Shown: piece after piece, positions 1-11,100 of the stretch
Layout of the letters: the number at the start of each line of letters is the position of its first letter
How positions within the stretch are numbered: position 1 is the stretch's first letter
DNA from: SAR324 cluster bacterium
GTDB taxonomy: Bacteria > SAR324 > NAC60-12
DNA length: 64,000 bases
Reading direction: 5' to 3'
NCBI GenBank assembly: GCA_015232315.1
Contig: JADFZZ010000013.1
Location: 43,715 to 107,714, forward strand
Notes under the pieces: generated by a model
Told to the model about the DNA's origin: nothing
Database searches by the model: none
Seen by the model: only the letters and a program-made list of their open reading frames with translations
Translations under genes and position numbers: made by a program

Positions 1-270
1 GATTGAATACCGGGTGCGTTGGTATCAAAATTTCCACCTTTTGACCTAAAAATGAAGTTGAACTTGAGTCTGGGATATTTTAGAGATTATATCTCCCTTC
101 TTTTGAAGCAGGAACCCTACTGGATTCTATGATTTTACGAACATTTACTTTCGTGACAACGACTCCGAATGTCCTCAGTTTTTCAGAGCGGTAATTACCC
201 GGTTCTCTCCGCATAAATAATATCAGGACATCTATCCCCTTATATAAACCGGAATTTTTGAGAGATACAC

Positions 271-3200
271 ATGGCACGCAGCAAACAGAATACTGACCCG
301 TTGAACTCAGCTCTTCAGCGCACTCCCATTGCCGTTGTCGGCATGACAGGTGTATTTCCTGAGGCGCATAATCTTGGCGAGTATTGGGATAATATCCTGA
401 AAGGTGTGGACTGTATTCGTGATGTTCCTCCATCCCGTTGGAGTCTGGATGACTATTATGACCCTGATCAGAACACCCCGGACAAAACATACTGCAAACG
501 TGGCGGTTTTCTGCCGGAACTGGATTTCAATCCCATGGAATTTGGATTGCCTCCCAATATTCTGGAAGTCACCGATGTTTCACAATTGCTGGCGCTGGTG
601 ATTGCCCGTGATCTGCTGGATTCTTCAGGTTATGGTGAGTCCAGAAATTACGACCGGAACAAAATGGGAATCGTACTCGGATTGGGTGTCGGACAAAAAT
701 TGATTGGCCCCCTGATTTCAAGACTTCAATATCCGGTATTGGCCAAAGTTCTGAAAAGTGTGGGCGCCAGTGACGCTGACATAGAAAATGTGGTGGAAAA
801 ATTCAAAAAAGCCTACATCCGCTGGGAAGAAAACTCCTTTCCCGGAATGCTGGGGAACGTGGTTGCGGGACGCATCGCCAACCGCCTTGATCTGGGTGGT
901 ATCAACTGCGCGACCGATGCGGCCTGTGCCAGTTCCCTGGCGGCTGTTCGGCTGGCAGTCAGTGAATTGCTGGAACACCGCAGTGAAATGATGATTACCG
1001 GAGGCGTGGATACAGACAATTCGATTTTCATGTATCTGAGTTTCAGTAAAACCCCCGCATTCACTACCGCAGACCGGGTACAAACCTTCGATGCGGACTC
1101 CAAAGGAATGATGGTGGGCGAAGGCATCGGAATGGTTCTGCTCAAACGACTGGAAGACGCGGAACGGGATAAAGACCAGATTTTTGCGGTACTCCGCGGA
1201 ATTGGCGCGTCCAGCGATGGTAAATTCAAAAGCATTTACGCACCTCGTCCGGCCGGTCAGGAAAAAGCACTGATTCGTGCCTATGAAGATGCGGGAATCA
1301 ACCACCAGAGTATCGGCTTGATCGAAGCGCATGGAACAGGAACCGGAGCCGGGGACGTGTCTGAATTTCAGGCGTTGAACAAAGTGTTCAGTGTGGATAA
1401 TCCCCAAAAACAGCACATTGCCCTCGGCAGTGTCAAATCCCAGATCGGACACGCCAAAGCCGCCGCAGGAGCCGCCGGATTCATCAAGGCTGTTCTGGCC
1501 CTGCATCACAAGGTTCTGCCGCCAACCATCAATGTCAAACAACCTAATCCCAAACTCAATGTCCAGGATTCTCCGTTTTACATCAATACCGAATCCCGAC
1601 CATGGATTACGCAAAATGGTGAATCCCGCCGTGCAGGAATCAGTGCCTTTGGCTTTGGGGGCACCAATTTTCATATTGTCCTTGAAGAATATCATCACGA
1701 ACTCACCGGCAAACGATTCAACCGGATGGCGTCACCGGTGTTGATTCATGCGGAAACCCTGGAGGCTTTGAAACTAACCCTCAAAAACAGTCTGGACCAA
1801 TTACAGGGGCCCGATGGTCCACAACAATTTCCGGGATGGCTGGAAAACCATGGAATTCGGGAAATCCCCACGAATGATGTGCGGTTGGGTTTTGTGTGTG
1901 ACAAACGTGAAGACGCCATCAGCAATCTGGAAGACGCTCTTCGGCTGTTGAGTGAAAAACCGGATCAGGACGCATGGGAGTCTTCCGGCATACATTTCCG
2001 CAAACAGGGACTTAAAACATCCGGCAAAGTGGTTGCGCTTTTTCCCGGACAAGGTTCCCAGTATCTCAATATGGGACGTGAACTGGCTAACTCATTCCCT
2101 GATATTCAGAAAGCCTATGAACAGATTGACGCCTTGTTTGTCAAAGATGGCGCTGAGCCGTTGTCCAAAAGAGTATTTCCGATTCCTGTTTTCAGTTCAG
2201 AAGAGACTGCTGTCAATCAGGATATTCTGCAATTGACCCAACATGCCCAGCCTTCCATCGGGACCTTCAGTGTAGGCTTATTCAAAATTCTGGAAAAATG
2301 TGGCTTCAAGGCTGATTTTACCGCTGGTCACAGTTTTGGTGAACTCACCGCGCTGTGGGCGGCGGGTGTGCTCAATGATCCTGATTATTTTGCGCTGGCC
2401 CGGGCTCGTGGAAAAGCGATGGCCGCTCCGGAGGATCCGAATTTTGACGCGGGCACCATGGCGGCTGTCATGGGTTCGACCGAAGCGATTCAGGCTGTGA
2501 TCAATGATTTTCCCAATATCAAAATCGCCAATTTCAACTCACAAAAACAAAACGTGATTGCCGGTCCCAAACAAGAGGTCATCGAAGCTCAGAAAGCTTT
2601 GAAAAAACAAGGCTTGTCCGCAGTGCTGCTTCCGGTTTCCGCGGCCTTCCATACGCCGTTGGTGGGACACGCACAGAAACCGTTTGCCGACGCCATCGAC
2701 AAAGTGACCTTCAAGGCTCCAGTCATTCCTGTTTATTCCAACGCAACCGGCCAGGCCTATCCCAAAACGCCGAAAACCATTCAGAAACAACTCCAGGAGC
2801 ATATTCTGCACTCTGTCAGATTTCAGAATGAAATCGAAAATATTTATCAGGATGGCGGGACCATTTTTGTGGAAATCGGCCCTAAAAACGTATTGACCAA
2901 ACTGGTGGAAACCATTCTCAAGGGTAAGGATTTTCTGGCGATTGCCCTCAATCCAAATCCCAAAAAAGACAGTGACAGCCAACTGCGTGAAGCCGTTGTC
3001 CAGTTGAGTGTGGCTGGTTTCCCACTGCATGATTTTGACCCCTTCCAACCCACGCTGGAACCACCCAAAAAGACAAGTCCGGTCAGTGTGAAATTGTCAG
3101 GAAACAACTATGTCAGTCCCGCGACGTCCAAAGCCTTTGAAGACGCGTTGAAGGATGGTTATCGATTGCAGGGATTGGGAAAAATCCAGCAAACCGCCGG

Positions 3201-6200
3201 TACCACAGAAGCCACGCCCCAGGTTATAAAAACCCCCTCAAGTCCTGTGGTCAAAGCTCCGGTCGCCGCACCGGTTCAACCACCGCAAGCTGTAGTTGCG
3301 AAGCCTTCAACCCAGGTTATTTCGTCACCATCCGTATCCATTCCATCAGGGAGTCAACCGGCTATGAAACATACATCCTCTTCCGAGTTATCATCACCCC
3401 AGACTGTTTCCAACGGCAGTCCTCAACTGGAAAGAGTCATTGACAGCATTGAGCACAGTCTGTCTCACTTCTATACGTTGCAATCGGAAACCTTGAGAGT
3501 GCATGAAAAGTATCTGGAAAGCCCACGGGAATATTCCAGAACTTTCCTGGAACTGATGAAACTTCAGACAACGCTTGTGCAGAACAACGCTGATATGCAG
3601 GTGATTTCAAACATGGAACATGGCATGGATATGTTTCATAATCATCAGGGAGAAACCCTGCGGGTTCATGAGCAATACCTGCACACCCAGGCCGATCATT
3701 CACGAAGCGCTCTGGAACTGATGAGAGAACAATACAACGCCGTAGCCCACAGCATTGGCATGCCACAATCCGGGACAACCCTTGTTTCCACACCAGCACC
3801 GCGTCTGGAACAACGAGCTGCGGCACAGCCACAGATTCCAGTTCGAACACCAGTCCCCTCAAGACCTGCGCCTGTTCCTCCAGTGGCATCGCCGGCACCA
3901 GTGGTCACAGCGCCCAAACCAGTACAGGCACCAGCACCAGCACCCAAAGCAGCAATTCCCCAGTCCGCTCAAAGAGTGCAGCAACCTCCAACGCCGATAA
4001 AACCAGTGGTAGCGCCAGCACCTGCCGCACCATCAAAACCCGGTGTGGATGCAGAGCAACTGACAAAAACCATGCTTTCTGTAGTAAGCCAGAAAACTGG
4101 ATATCCCACTGAAATGCTGGAACTCGGGATGGATATGGAAGCCGATCTGGGTATCGACTCTATCAAGCGGGTGGAAATCCTTGGCACTGTCCAGGATCAA
4201 TTTCCTCAATTGCCACAGATCAATCCGGAGGAACTGGCTGAATTACGCACGCTGGGTCAGATTGTGGATAAAATGAAATCCTTTATTCCTGCCGGTGGAA
4301 GCTCCGTTTCGGTAGCGGCTCCAGTTGCCCGAACCGCAAGTATCCCTGCATCCCCGGCATCAACCACGGGGGCAGTCAACCTGAATCAGGTGACAGACAT
4401 CATGCTCAAGGTCGTGAGCGCAAAAACGGGCTATCCTGTAGAAATGCTGGAACTCGGTATGGACATGGAAGCCGATCTCGGCATTGACTCCATCAAACGG
4501 GTGGAAATCCTTGGAACCGTGCAGGATCAATTGCCGGGCTTGCCACAGATCAACCCCGAAGAAATGACGGAGTTACGAACTTTGGGTCAAATTGTTGACA
4601 AAATGAAATCCAGCCTTGGAAGTGCCGCACCTGCTCCTGTTCAAGCACCAGCGGTTCCGTCAACTCCGGTGCCCTCCGCCCCGGCGACCACAGTCCCGGC
4701 ACAAACAGTCGGAACTGGACTGAATGTGGAACAAATCACCCAGACCATGCTCAAGGTTGTGAGCGCAAAAACGGGCTATCCCGTAGAAATGCTGGAACTC
4801 GGAATGGATATGGAAGCCGATCTCGGCATTGACTCCATCAAACGTGTGGAAATTCTCGGGACTGTGCAGGATCGTCTCCCCGGTCTTCCGGAATTCAATC
4901 AGGAAAGCCTGGCAGAACTGCGAACCCTTGGTCAAATTGTGGAATACATGAAACAGCAAACAAGTTCCGCAGGACCTTCTCACGAAGCTCCGGTAAAAAA
5001 AAAAGCCCTGACCAATCTGGTACCCTGCAGGGTCGCTAGACTTCAAAACATCCCCAATCCGGACTATCTGCCCTTCACTGGAGAAGGGCAGACCTGTCTG
5101 CTCACTCATGATGGCACCCCGTTGACTGCCGAACTGGCCCGACTCCTTCAGGAACAGGGCTGGGATGTTTGCGTGCTGATTTTCCCGGAATCCATAGTTG
5201 CCTCACCAGTTGTCATTCCACGGGAAATTCCACAGGTGGTCATGTCTGAAACGGGTGAAACCGCTATCATCAATACCCTACAGTTGATCCGGGCAAAAAC
5301 GGGCACGATCCAGGGGATGATTCATCTTAACCCCATTCAAAAATCTGTTGCCACCATTGAATTTTCAGATACCTCCAGAGCGTTGCTGTTGCACGTATTT
5401 CTTCTGGCAAAGCACATCAAAGACGATCTGAACCATACCCGAAGCACCTCCAGAAATTTTTTCATGACGGTGGTCAGACTGGATGGACGTTTGGGACTTG
5501 CCGGACCTCACACATCCATCATTGAGGGTGGAATTGCCGGTATTTCCAAAACAGCCATGCGAGAGTGGCCTGATGTTTTCTGTCGCACAGTGGATTTGCA
5601 CCCGGAGCTTTCAGTTCAGCAAGCCGCGTCTTTTATCATGGCCGAAATGCATGATCCTGATTTGAGGCTGATGGAAACCGGCTATACGTCGAAAGGAAGA
5701 GCCACCATTCTGGATGAAGTTGTCTCAGAAATTCAGTTGGAACCAACCCCTGGGCTTGTTACTGCGTCTTCGGTATTTCTGGTGAGTGGCGGCGCTAAAG
5801 GCGTCACCGCAGAATGCGCGATTCAACTGGCACAGAACAGCAAGTGCAAACTGATTTTAATCGGACGTTCCAACTATTCCGCCAATGAACCGGAATGGGC
5901 CAAAGGCTGTGACGATGTCACCGAACTCAAACGGAGAGTGATGGAACATCTTAAATCCACAGGGGACAAACCGACTCCCGCAAAAATTCAGCAACATCTG
6001 TCACCCGTGTTGTCCGGCAGGGAAATCAGAATGGCCTTGACTCGCATTCAGCAGGCAGGCGGTCAGGCGGAATACATCAGCGGGGATGTGACAAACGCCG
6101 TAGATCTGAAACAGAAAATTGACCCCATCGTCAAAAAATGTGGTGCGATCACAGGTCTCATTCATGGTGCGGGAGTTCTCGCCGACAAATGGCTGGAAAA

Positions 6201-7473
6201 GAAAACGATCAAAGATTTCGAAGCGGTTTATTCAACTAAAATTGATGGACTGAAAGCACTTCTGAGTCTTGTTGAACCCAATCAACTTCAGCATCTGGTC
6301 ATGTTTTCTTCCGCGGCAGGTTTTTATGGAAATCCGGGACAGGTGGATTATTCTGTGGCCAATGAAATTTTGAATAAAACCGCATGGCGCATGAAGCAAC
6401 AATATCCGAAATGCCATGTGATTACCTTCAACTGGGGACCATGGGATGGGGGCATGGTCACTCCCGAACTCAAGCGAATGTTTACCCAGAAACAGGTATA
6501 CATCATTCCGCTGGATCATGGTTCGCAACTGTTCGCACAATGCCTGACTTCCGCCAATGCTCCAGTTCAGATCATTGTCGGTAGTTCCATGCAGAGCGAA
6601 GGCGAAGTGCGTTATCCGGAACTGCGTTCATGGCATTTTTCCAGAAAACTCCGGGTAGAAGCCAACGCGTTCACCAAAGATCATGTGATTGGGGGGAATC
6701 AGGTGTTGCCCACCGTTTCAGTGATTGCGTGGATGGCTGATGCCTGTGAACAGATCTATCCCGGATTCACGTTTTTTCGCTGTGATGATTACACCATGTT
6801 CAAAGGTGTGGTGTTTGATGAAACCCTGGCTGATGAATATTTTGTTGATTTGCGGGAAACGCTGAAAACGCCCGATGAGATAGATTTTGAAGTGAAAATT
6901 CAGAGTCTGGATTCCAAAGGGAACAACAGAGTTAATTACGGCGCAAAAATCAAACTGGTGCGAGTCATGCCTGAACGAGCCGTGTACCAGTCGTTGGATC
7001 TAACCCGGCGTGAACCTGTTGATGGCAATATTTTTTATCAAAACGGCACCCTGTTTCATGGACCGCTGTTTCAGTCGATAGAAGAGGTTTTGAACCTTCA
7101 GGCTGAAAAACTGACCATGCGTTGCAAAGCGGTCGCCGTGAATGAAGCGGTTCAGGGACAGTTTCCGGTCAGAACCTTTGATCCATTTTCCGCTGATGTA
7201 CAATTTCAGGCCATGCTGATCTGGGCCAGACATTTTTATGATGCGGCCAGTCTGCCTTCACGGGCAGGTATCGGTGAACACTACCTGTCTGTCCCGGCAG
7301 GCGCGACCTTTTATGTGTCACTGGACATCCGCAAGCATTCAGCGTCCAATCTGGTCGCGGACATCACCGTCCATGATGAAAACGGACTGATCTACACACG
7401 TGTCATCAATGCGGAAGTGACTCTGAGTAAACAGTTGAATCGATTGTTTGTGCCGGCAGGAAGTAAGAACTAG
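271..7473 (+). CDS. pfaA: PfaA: polyunsaturated fatty acid synthase, KS-MAT-ACPx3-KR-DH
   Basis: A 2400-residue iterative type I megasynthase that condenses malonyl units on its own carrier domains and reduces the keto group, for long-chain PUFA synthesis in the cytosol. Domains in order: ketosynthase (about 14-480; catalytic triad Cys219 in DAACASS, His354 in EAHGTGTG, His394 in IGHAKAA), malonyl acyltransferase (about 610-930; Ser688 in GHSFGE), a Pro/Ala-rich linker with two copies of a helical repeat (about 1067-1159), three acyl carrier domains with phosphopantetheine serines 1297, 1407 and 1522 in LGIDSIKR, a ketoreductase (GGAKG at 1840-1844, Ser2014, Tyr2027), and a C-terminal polyketide-type dehydratase (His2138 in HxxxGxxxxP). 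This order matches the myxobacterial Pfa2 protein; Shewanella-type PfaA usually carries more ACPs. Start chosen at the first ATG, which sits about ten residues before the KS. It heads a run with the PfaC-like and PfaD genes. Confidence 0.97.
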   Translation: MARSKQNTDPLNSALQRTPIAVVGMTGVFPEAHNLGEYWDNILKGVDCIRDVPPSRWSLDDYYDPDQNTPDKTYCKRGGFLPELDFNPMEFGLPPNILEVTDVSQLLALVIARDLLDSSGYGESRNYDRNKMGIVLGLGVGQKLIGPLISRLQYPVLAKVLKSVGASDADIENVVEKFKKAYIRWEENSFPGMLGNVVAGRIANRLDLGGINCATDAACASSLAAVRLAVSELLEHRSEMMITGGVDTDNSIFMYLSFSKTPAFTTADRVQTFDADSKGMMVGEGIGMVLLKRLEDAERDKDQIFAVLRGIGASSDGKFKSIYAPRPAGQEKALIRAYEDAGINHQSIGLIEAHGTGTGAGDVSEFQALNKVFSVDNPQKQHIALGSVKSQIGHAKAAAGAAGFIKAVLALHHKVLPPTINVKQPNPKLNVQDSPFYINTESRPWITQNGESRRAGISAFGFGGTNFHIVLEEYHHELTGKRFNRMASPVLIHAETLEALKLTLKNSLDQLQGPDGPQQFPGWLENHGIREIPTNDVRLGFVCDKREDAISNLEDALRLLSEKPDQDAWESSGIHFRKQGLKTSGKVVALFPGQGSQYLNMGRELANSFPDIQKAYEQIDALFVKDGAEPLSKRVFPIPVFSSEETAVNQDILQLTQHAQPSIGTFSVGLFKILEKCGFKADFTAGHSFGELTALWAAGVLNDPDYFALARARGKAMAAPEDPNFDAGTMAAVMGSTEAIQAVINDFPNIKIANFNSQKQNVIAGPKQEVIEAQKALKKQGLSAVLLPVSAAFHTPLVGHAQKPFADAIDKVTFKAPVIPVYSNATGQAYPKTPKTIQKQLQEHILHSVRFQNEIENIYQDGGTIFVEIGPKNVLTKLVETILKGKDFLAIALNPNPKKDSDSQLREAVVQLSVAGFPLHDFDPFQPTLEPPKKTSPVSVKLSGNNYVSPATSKAFEDALKDGYRLQGLGKIQQTAGTTEATPQVIKTPSSPVVKAPVAAPVQPPQAVVAKPSTQVISSPSVSIPSGSQPAMKHTSSSELSSPQTVSNGSPQLERVIDSIEHSLSHFYTLQSETLRVHEKYLESPREYSRTFLELMKLQTTLVQNNADMQVISNMEHGMDMFHNHQGETLRVHEQYLHTQADHSRSALELMREQYNAVAHSIGMPQSGTTLVSTPAPRLEQRAAAQPQIPVRTPVPSRPAPVPPVASPAPVVTAPKPVQAPAPAPKAAIPQSAQRVQQPPTPIKPVVAPAPAAPSKPGVDAEQLTKTMLSVVSQKTGYPTEMLELGMDMEADLGIDSIKRVEILGTVQDQFPQLPQINPEELAELRTLGQIVDKMKSFIPAGGSSVSVAAPVARTASIPASPASTTGAVNLNQVTDIMLKVVSAKTGYPVEMLELGMDMEADLGIDSIKRVEILGTVQDQLPGLPQINPEEMTELRTLGQIVDKMKSSLGSAAPAPVQAPAVPSTPVPSAPATTVPAQTVGTGLNVEQITQTMLKVVSAKTGYPVEMLELGMDMEADLGIDSIKRVEILGTVQDRLPGLPEFNQESLAELRTLGQIVEYMKQQTSSAGPSHEAPVKKKALTNLVPCRVARLQNIPNPDYLPFTGEGQTCLLTHDGTPLTAELARLLQEQGWDVCVLIFPESIVASPVVIPREIPQVVMSETGETAIINTLQLIRAKTGTIQGMIHLNPIQKSVATIEFSDTSRALLLHVFLLAKHIKDDLNHTRSTSRNFFMTVVRLDGRLGLAGPHTSIIEGGIAGISKTAMREWPDVFCRTVDLHPELSVQQAASFIMAEMHDPDLRLMETGYTSKGRATILDEVVSEIQLEPTPGLVTASSVFLVSGGAKGVTAECAIQLAQNSKCKLILIGRSNYSANEPEWAKGCDDVTELKRRVMEHLKSTGDKPTPAKIQQHLSPVLSGREIRMALTRIQQAGGQAEYISGDVTNAVDLKQKIDPIVKKCGAITGLIHGAGVLADKWLEKKTIKDFEAVYSTKIDGLKALLSLVEPNQLQHLVMFSSAAGFYGNPGQVDYSVANEILNKTAWRMKQQYPKCHVITFNWGPWDGGMVTPELKRMFTQKQVYIIPLDHGSQLFAQCLTSANAPVQIIVGSSMQSEGEVRYPELRSWHFSRKLRVEANAFTKDHVIGGNQVLPTVSVIAWMADACEQIYPGFTFFRCDDYTMFKGVVFDETLADEYFVDLRETLKTPDEIDFEVKIQSLDSKGNNRVNYGAKIKLVRVMPERAVYQSLDLTRREPVDGNIFYQNGTLFHGPLFQSIEEVLNLQAEKLTMRCKAVAVNEAVQGQFPVRTFDPFSADVQFQAMLIWARHFYDAASLPSRAGIGEHYLSVPAGATFYVSLDIRKHSASNLVADITVHDENGLIYTRVINAEVTLSKQLNRLFVPAGSKN
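3469..3745 (+). repeat. Two-copy helical linker repeat in PfaA
   Basis: Within the MAT-ACP linker two segments share the core ETLRVHExYL followed by LELM about 12 residues later (residues about 1067-1104 and 1122-1159). A related single copy (MHTAFLE, then LAEMIKLQ) lies in the PfaC-like protein near residues 1533-1575. The pattern is amphipathic and charged, unlike the surrounding Pro/Ala linker, so it is probably a folded helical element. Its role is not known to me. Confidence 0.7.
4045..4965 (+). repeat. Three tandem acyl carrier domains in PfaA
   Basis: Three copies of an ACP domain, separated by Pro/Ala/Thr-rich linkers, each with the motif LGMDMEADLGIDSIKR. Copies 2 and 3 are almost identical at the nucleotide level across about 100 bases around the serine, while copy 1 differs at many synonymous positions. 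This suggests a recent duplication or gene conversion between copies 2 and 3. Confidence 0.9.
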
Positions 7474-7482
7474 GGTTTTGAT

Positions 7483-7806
7483 ATGCTTGGAAAATTAACA
7501 CAGTATCTTCAATTTCAGTTGCATGAATATCAAATTGAATATCGGGTGCATTCAACTCAACGAATGGCTCAACGGAATGTTACTGTTGAGGATGTGGAAT
7601 CATCGTTACTGAATGGTGACGTCATTGAAGAATATCTGTCTGATTTTCCATTTCCAAGTGTTCTTATGAATGCTGTAACCCCAAAAGGAAGAAGGTTGCA
7701 TGTGGTAGTTGGAATGAATCATATAGCAAAAATACTTGTGATTATAACTGTTTATGAGCCTGATCCTGTCAAATGGGATATTTCTTTTACGAAAAGGATT
7801 TTATGA
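7483..7806 (+). CDS. DUF4258 family protein, probable toxin of a TA-like pair
   Basis: A 107-residue protein with the DUF4258 pattern: an N-terminal His/Arg segment (RVHSTQRMAQR), VEDVESSLLNGDVIEEY, and a C-terminal TVYEPDPxxWD. Members of this family are often found beside a small YgiT-type zinc-finger protein in toxin-antitoxin-like pairs and resemble RelE/BrnT-size toxins; that role is inferred here, not shown. It begins only 9 bases after the pfaA stop and its own stop overlaps the next gene's start (ATGA), so the pair is translationally coupled. The stretch is visibly more A+T-rich than pfaA, which suggests later insertion into the pfa locus. Confidence 0.8.
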   Translation: MLGKLTQYLQFQLHEYQIEYRVHSTQRMAQRNVTVEDVESSLLNGDVIEEYLSDFPFPSVLMNAVTPKGRRLHVVVGMNHIAKILVIITVYEPDPVKWDISFTKRIL

Positions 7807-8027
7807 AATGCGCAATTTGCCATCATGGACAGACCGAACCTGATAAAATTCATGTGACATTGAAAAGAGACAATACCATTCTGGTGTTTCAAAATGTACC
7901 TGCTCAAGTTTGTGATAATTGTGGAGAAGAATATCTATCTTCCGAAACAAACCACTTATTGTTGGAACAAGCCAATCGGTCATTTGCTCACCATGAGTTA
8001 TTGAGTCTTCTTGATTTTGTCGCATAA
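7803..8027 (+). CDS. YgiT-type (MqsA N-terminal-like) zinc finger protein, probable antitoxin
   Basis: A 74-residue protein with two CxxC pairs (CAIC at residues 3-6 and CDNC near 38-41), followed by GEEYLSSET and a short helical tail. This is the zinc-binding YgiT/MqsA N-terminal fold, without the DNA-binding HTH of full MqsA. I chose the ATG at 7803 because it overlaps the stop of the DUF4258 gene and starts directly before the first CxxC; an upstream in-frame ATG at 7773 would add eleven unrelated residues. It likely neutralises or partners the DUF4258 protein. The 134 bases between it and the next pfa gene contain no other gene. Confidence 0.8.
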   Translation: MKCAICHHGQTEPDKIHVTLKRDNTILVFQNVPAQVCDNCGEEYLSSETNHLLLEQANRSFAHHELLSLLDFVA

Positions 8028-8161
8028 TGATCAAAGGCGAATCCTGTGTTTTCTGTGAGGAGATGATTTTTGGGGTAGAATGCTTAAAATATTTATAAAA
8101 CCTTTTTAACAATTCAGCCCCGCATAACGGCACTATTCTGTTTCAAATAAGGATAAAAAAT

Positions 8162-11100
8162 ATGGAAAAAATCGCAGTGATTGGTTTGTCAAATCTGTTT
8201 CCTGAAGCGAAAACTCCTGAGGAATTCTGGAGCAATCTGATTGGACAGAAGGATTCCCGGACGGTTGCCACAGAAAGACAGATGGGAACGGATCCGACAG
8301 TTTTTTATAATGACAAAAAAAGTGTTCCCGACCGATATTACTGTCTCAAGGGTGGATATATCAATGATTTCAGTCTGGATTATGAAGATTTGAATCTGCC
8401 CTCTGAGCAAATTGCCGCACTGGATGATGTGTTCAAATGGTCGTTGTATGTGTCCAGAGAAGCATTGAAAGACAGCGGATATCTGGGAAAACGAACCGAA
8501 CTGGCCAAAACAGGAATCATTCTGGCCAACCTGTCCTTTCCAACCAAATGGTCCAATCACCTGTTTTTTCCCATTTATCATTCCGCGTTGGAACATCACC
8601 TCAAACAATTGTTGAATGACCAGAATTTCAAACTGGAACGCTACCTGCCGGAAAGCCCGGTTTCCCCCTACAATGCCATGATTTCAGGCTATCCCGCCGC
8701 TGTCGCGGCTCAGGCACTGGATTTGGGAGGCATCAATTTTGGACTGGATGCCGCCTGTGCTTCGTCGTTGTATTCCGTCAAACTGGCCTGTGATTATCTG
8801 CTCACACACAAGGCGGATATGATGCTGGCTGGCGCAGTCAGTGCCGCGGATCCGTTTTTTGTCAATATGGGTTTTTCAATTTTTCAGGCTTATCCACAAA
8901 ATCACCAGAGTCGCCCTCTTGATAAAAACTCCCAGGGATTGTTTGCCGGAGAAGGTGCGGGAATGCTGGTGCTAAAACGCTACAACGATGCCTTGAAAGA
9001 TGGCGACCGGATCTATGCCACCATTCTCGGAGAAGGTGTTTCCAACGATGGCAAGGGACAGTTTGTGCTGAGCCCGAATCCCCGGGGGCAGATTCTGGCC
9101 TTTGAACGGGCGTATGCCGACGCCAAAGTGGAGCCTACAGTGATTGATTATGTGGAATGCCACGCCACTGGAACCCCTCTGGGTGACAAGGTGGAAATGG
9201 CTTCCATGGATACTTTTTTCGGACGCTATGGAGTTTCGCCGCTCATTGGCTCCGTCAAATCCAATCTGGGACATTTGCTGACAGCCGCGGGAATGCCCGG
9301 CATGTTGAAGGTGATTCTGAGCATGTCTGCCGGGGAAATTCCCCCCACCATCAACTTGACTGATCCCTTGAGTTCACCCAATCAGGTCATTCCTTCCAAA
9401 AATATTCCGACTCAACCGATCGCATGGCCTGGCAAGGAAAAGGATTCGATCAAACATGCCGGGGTGAGTGTGTTTGGTTTTGGCGGATGCAACGCACACC
9501 TGATTTTTGAACAGGAAACAGAAGAATCCTCAGGCAATTCAAGACAACTCCTGTTGTCAGATCCGCTCCCGGTTCGTGAACGCAAGCCGCTCGCACCGAT
9601 GGCAATTATCGGCATGGAGGCATTCTTTGGTTCATGCCATGGGCTGGCGGCCTTTCACAAAACATTGTATGACGGCATTCAGCATTTCATTAACCTTCCA
9701 GAAAAACGCTGGAAAGGGATCGACCAGTTGGGGGATCTCCTGAAATCGTATGGACTGCCAGAAGGAAAACCCCCGATTGGCGCATATATTGACGAATTTG
9801 GAATTGATTTTTTACGTCATAAAATTCCGCCTGTGGCCAATGATCCACTCATTCCCCAGCAATTGCTGATGATCCATGTGGCGGATGAAGCCCTTAAAAA
9901 CGCAGGGATGAAGGAAGGTGGGAATGTGGCTGTGCTGATTGCCATGGGCACTGAACTGGAATTGCATCAATTCCGGGGACGGGTGAACCTGGATGATCAG
10001 ATTCCTCGAACATTAAAAAACTATCCCGGTTTGTCTGAAGAACAGAAACAACAACTTCTTGGTCTGTCCAAGGACAGCATCCACGACACCGCCCAGATCA
10101 ACCAATACACCAGTTTTATCGGCAATATCATGGCCTCCCGCATTTCCTCACGCTGGGATTTCACGGGTCCGTCTTTCACGATTTCCGCAGAAGAAAATTC
10201 AGTATTCAAAGCACTGGAAGTCGCACAGATGCTACTGGATCTCGGTGAAATTGACGCCGCGGTGGTTGGTGCTGTGGATCTGGCGGGAAGCATTGAAAAC
10301 GTGCTGATACGCAACCGGATTTCACCCGTGAATCAGGGCAGTGTGACCATGAGTTTTGACCGGCAATCCAGTGGCTGGAGTGTCGGCGAGGGCGCGGGCG
10401 CCGTGGTGCTGAAACGTGCGGACGCGGCCAGAAAAAATAACGACAGGATTTATGCTGAAATCCGCTCCATTGGTGTGAGTCATGGCCAAACCGCGGACTC
10501 TGTCCTCAAAGCGGCTCAAATGGCAATGCATGATGCCGGAGTGAAATCCGGAAATATTGAATATCTTGAACTGTATGCCAGTGGCTTTGGCGAAGAGAAT
10601 CATCATGAAATTCAAGGTTTGCTGAAAGCCTATGAATCACAACCGACTCTGAACTGCGCTGTCGGCAGTGTGAAATCCAGCATTGGGCATACTTTCGCGG
10701 CATCAGGAATTGCCAGTTTGATCAAAACCGCCTTGTGTCTGCATCATCGTTTCATTCCCCAAACACCGGGATGGAACGCACCCAAAAAGCCGGAATTGTG
10801 GCAGAATGGTCCATTTTATGTCCCGGTAGAGTCCAAAACATGGTTTGTGGATAACGAGGATGAAACCCGGTTTGCCGCCATCAGTGGCCTTGGTCTCGAT
10901 GGAACCTGTTCCCATCTGGTACTGTCGGAAGGTCCAAAATCCGTAGCTCATGCCGGACGTTACCTGGAATCATGCGCCGTGACCCTGTTGCCCTTGTGCG
11001 CTGAAGATGCCGGACATTTGAAACAGGCGTTACAAACTCTGCGGCAGGAACTGGCCTCTGAAAAACCTGTCCCGGAAATCGCCTGGGAACGATTTCTTAT

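Noticed and set aside
1..49. Possible 3' end of a DUF4258-like gene (IEYRV similar to the protein at 7483-7806)
   Set aside because: Only five residues match; too short to call, although a leftover from a related gene is possible.
80..490. Minus-strand frame of 136 codons at the left end
   Set aside because: Half of it is antisense to pfaA, and no domain or ribosome binding site supports the rest.
718..1698. Long antisense frame of 326 codons opposite pfaA
   Set aside because: It lies wholly within the KS coding sequence, has no recognisable domain, and is explained by codon bias of the sense gene.
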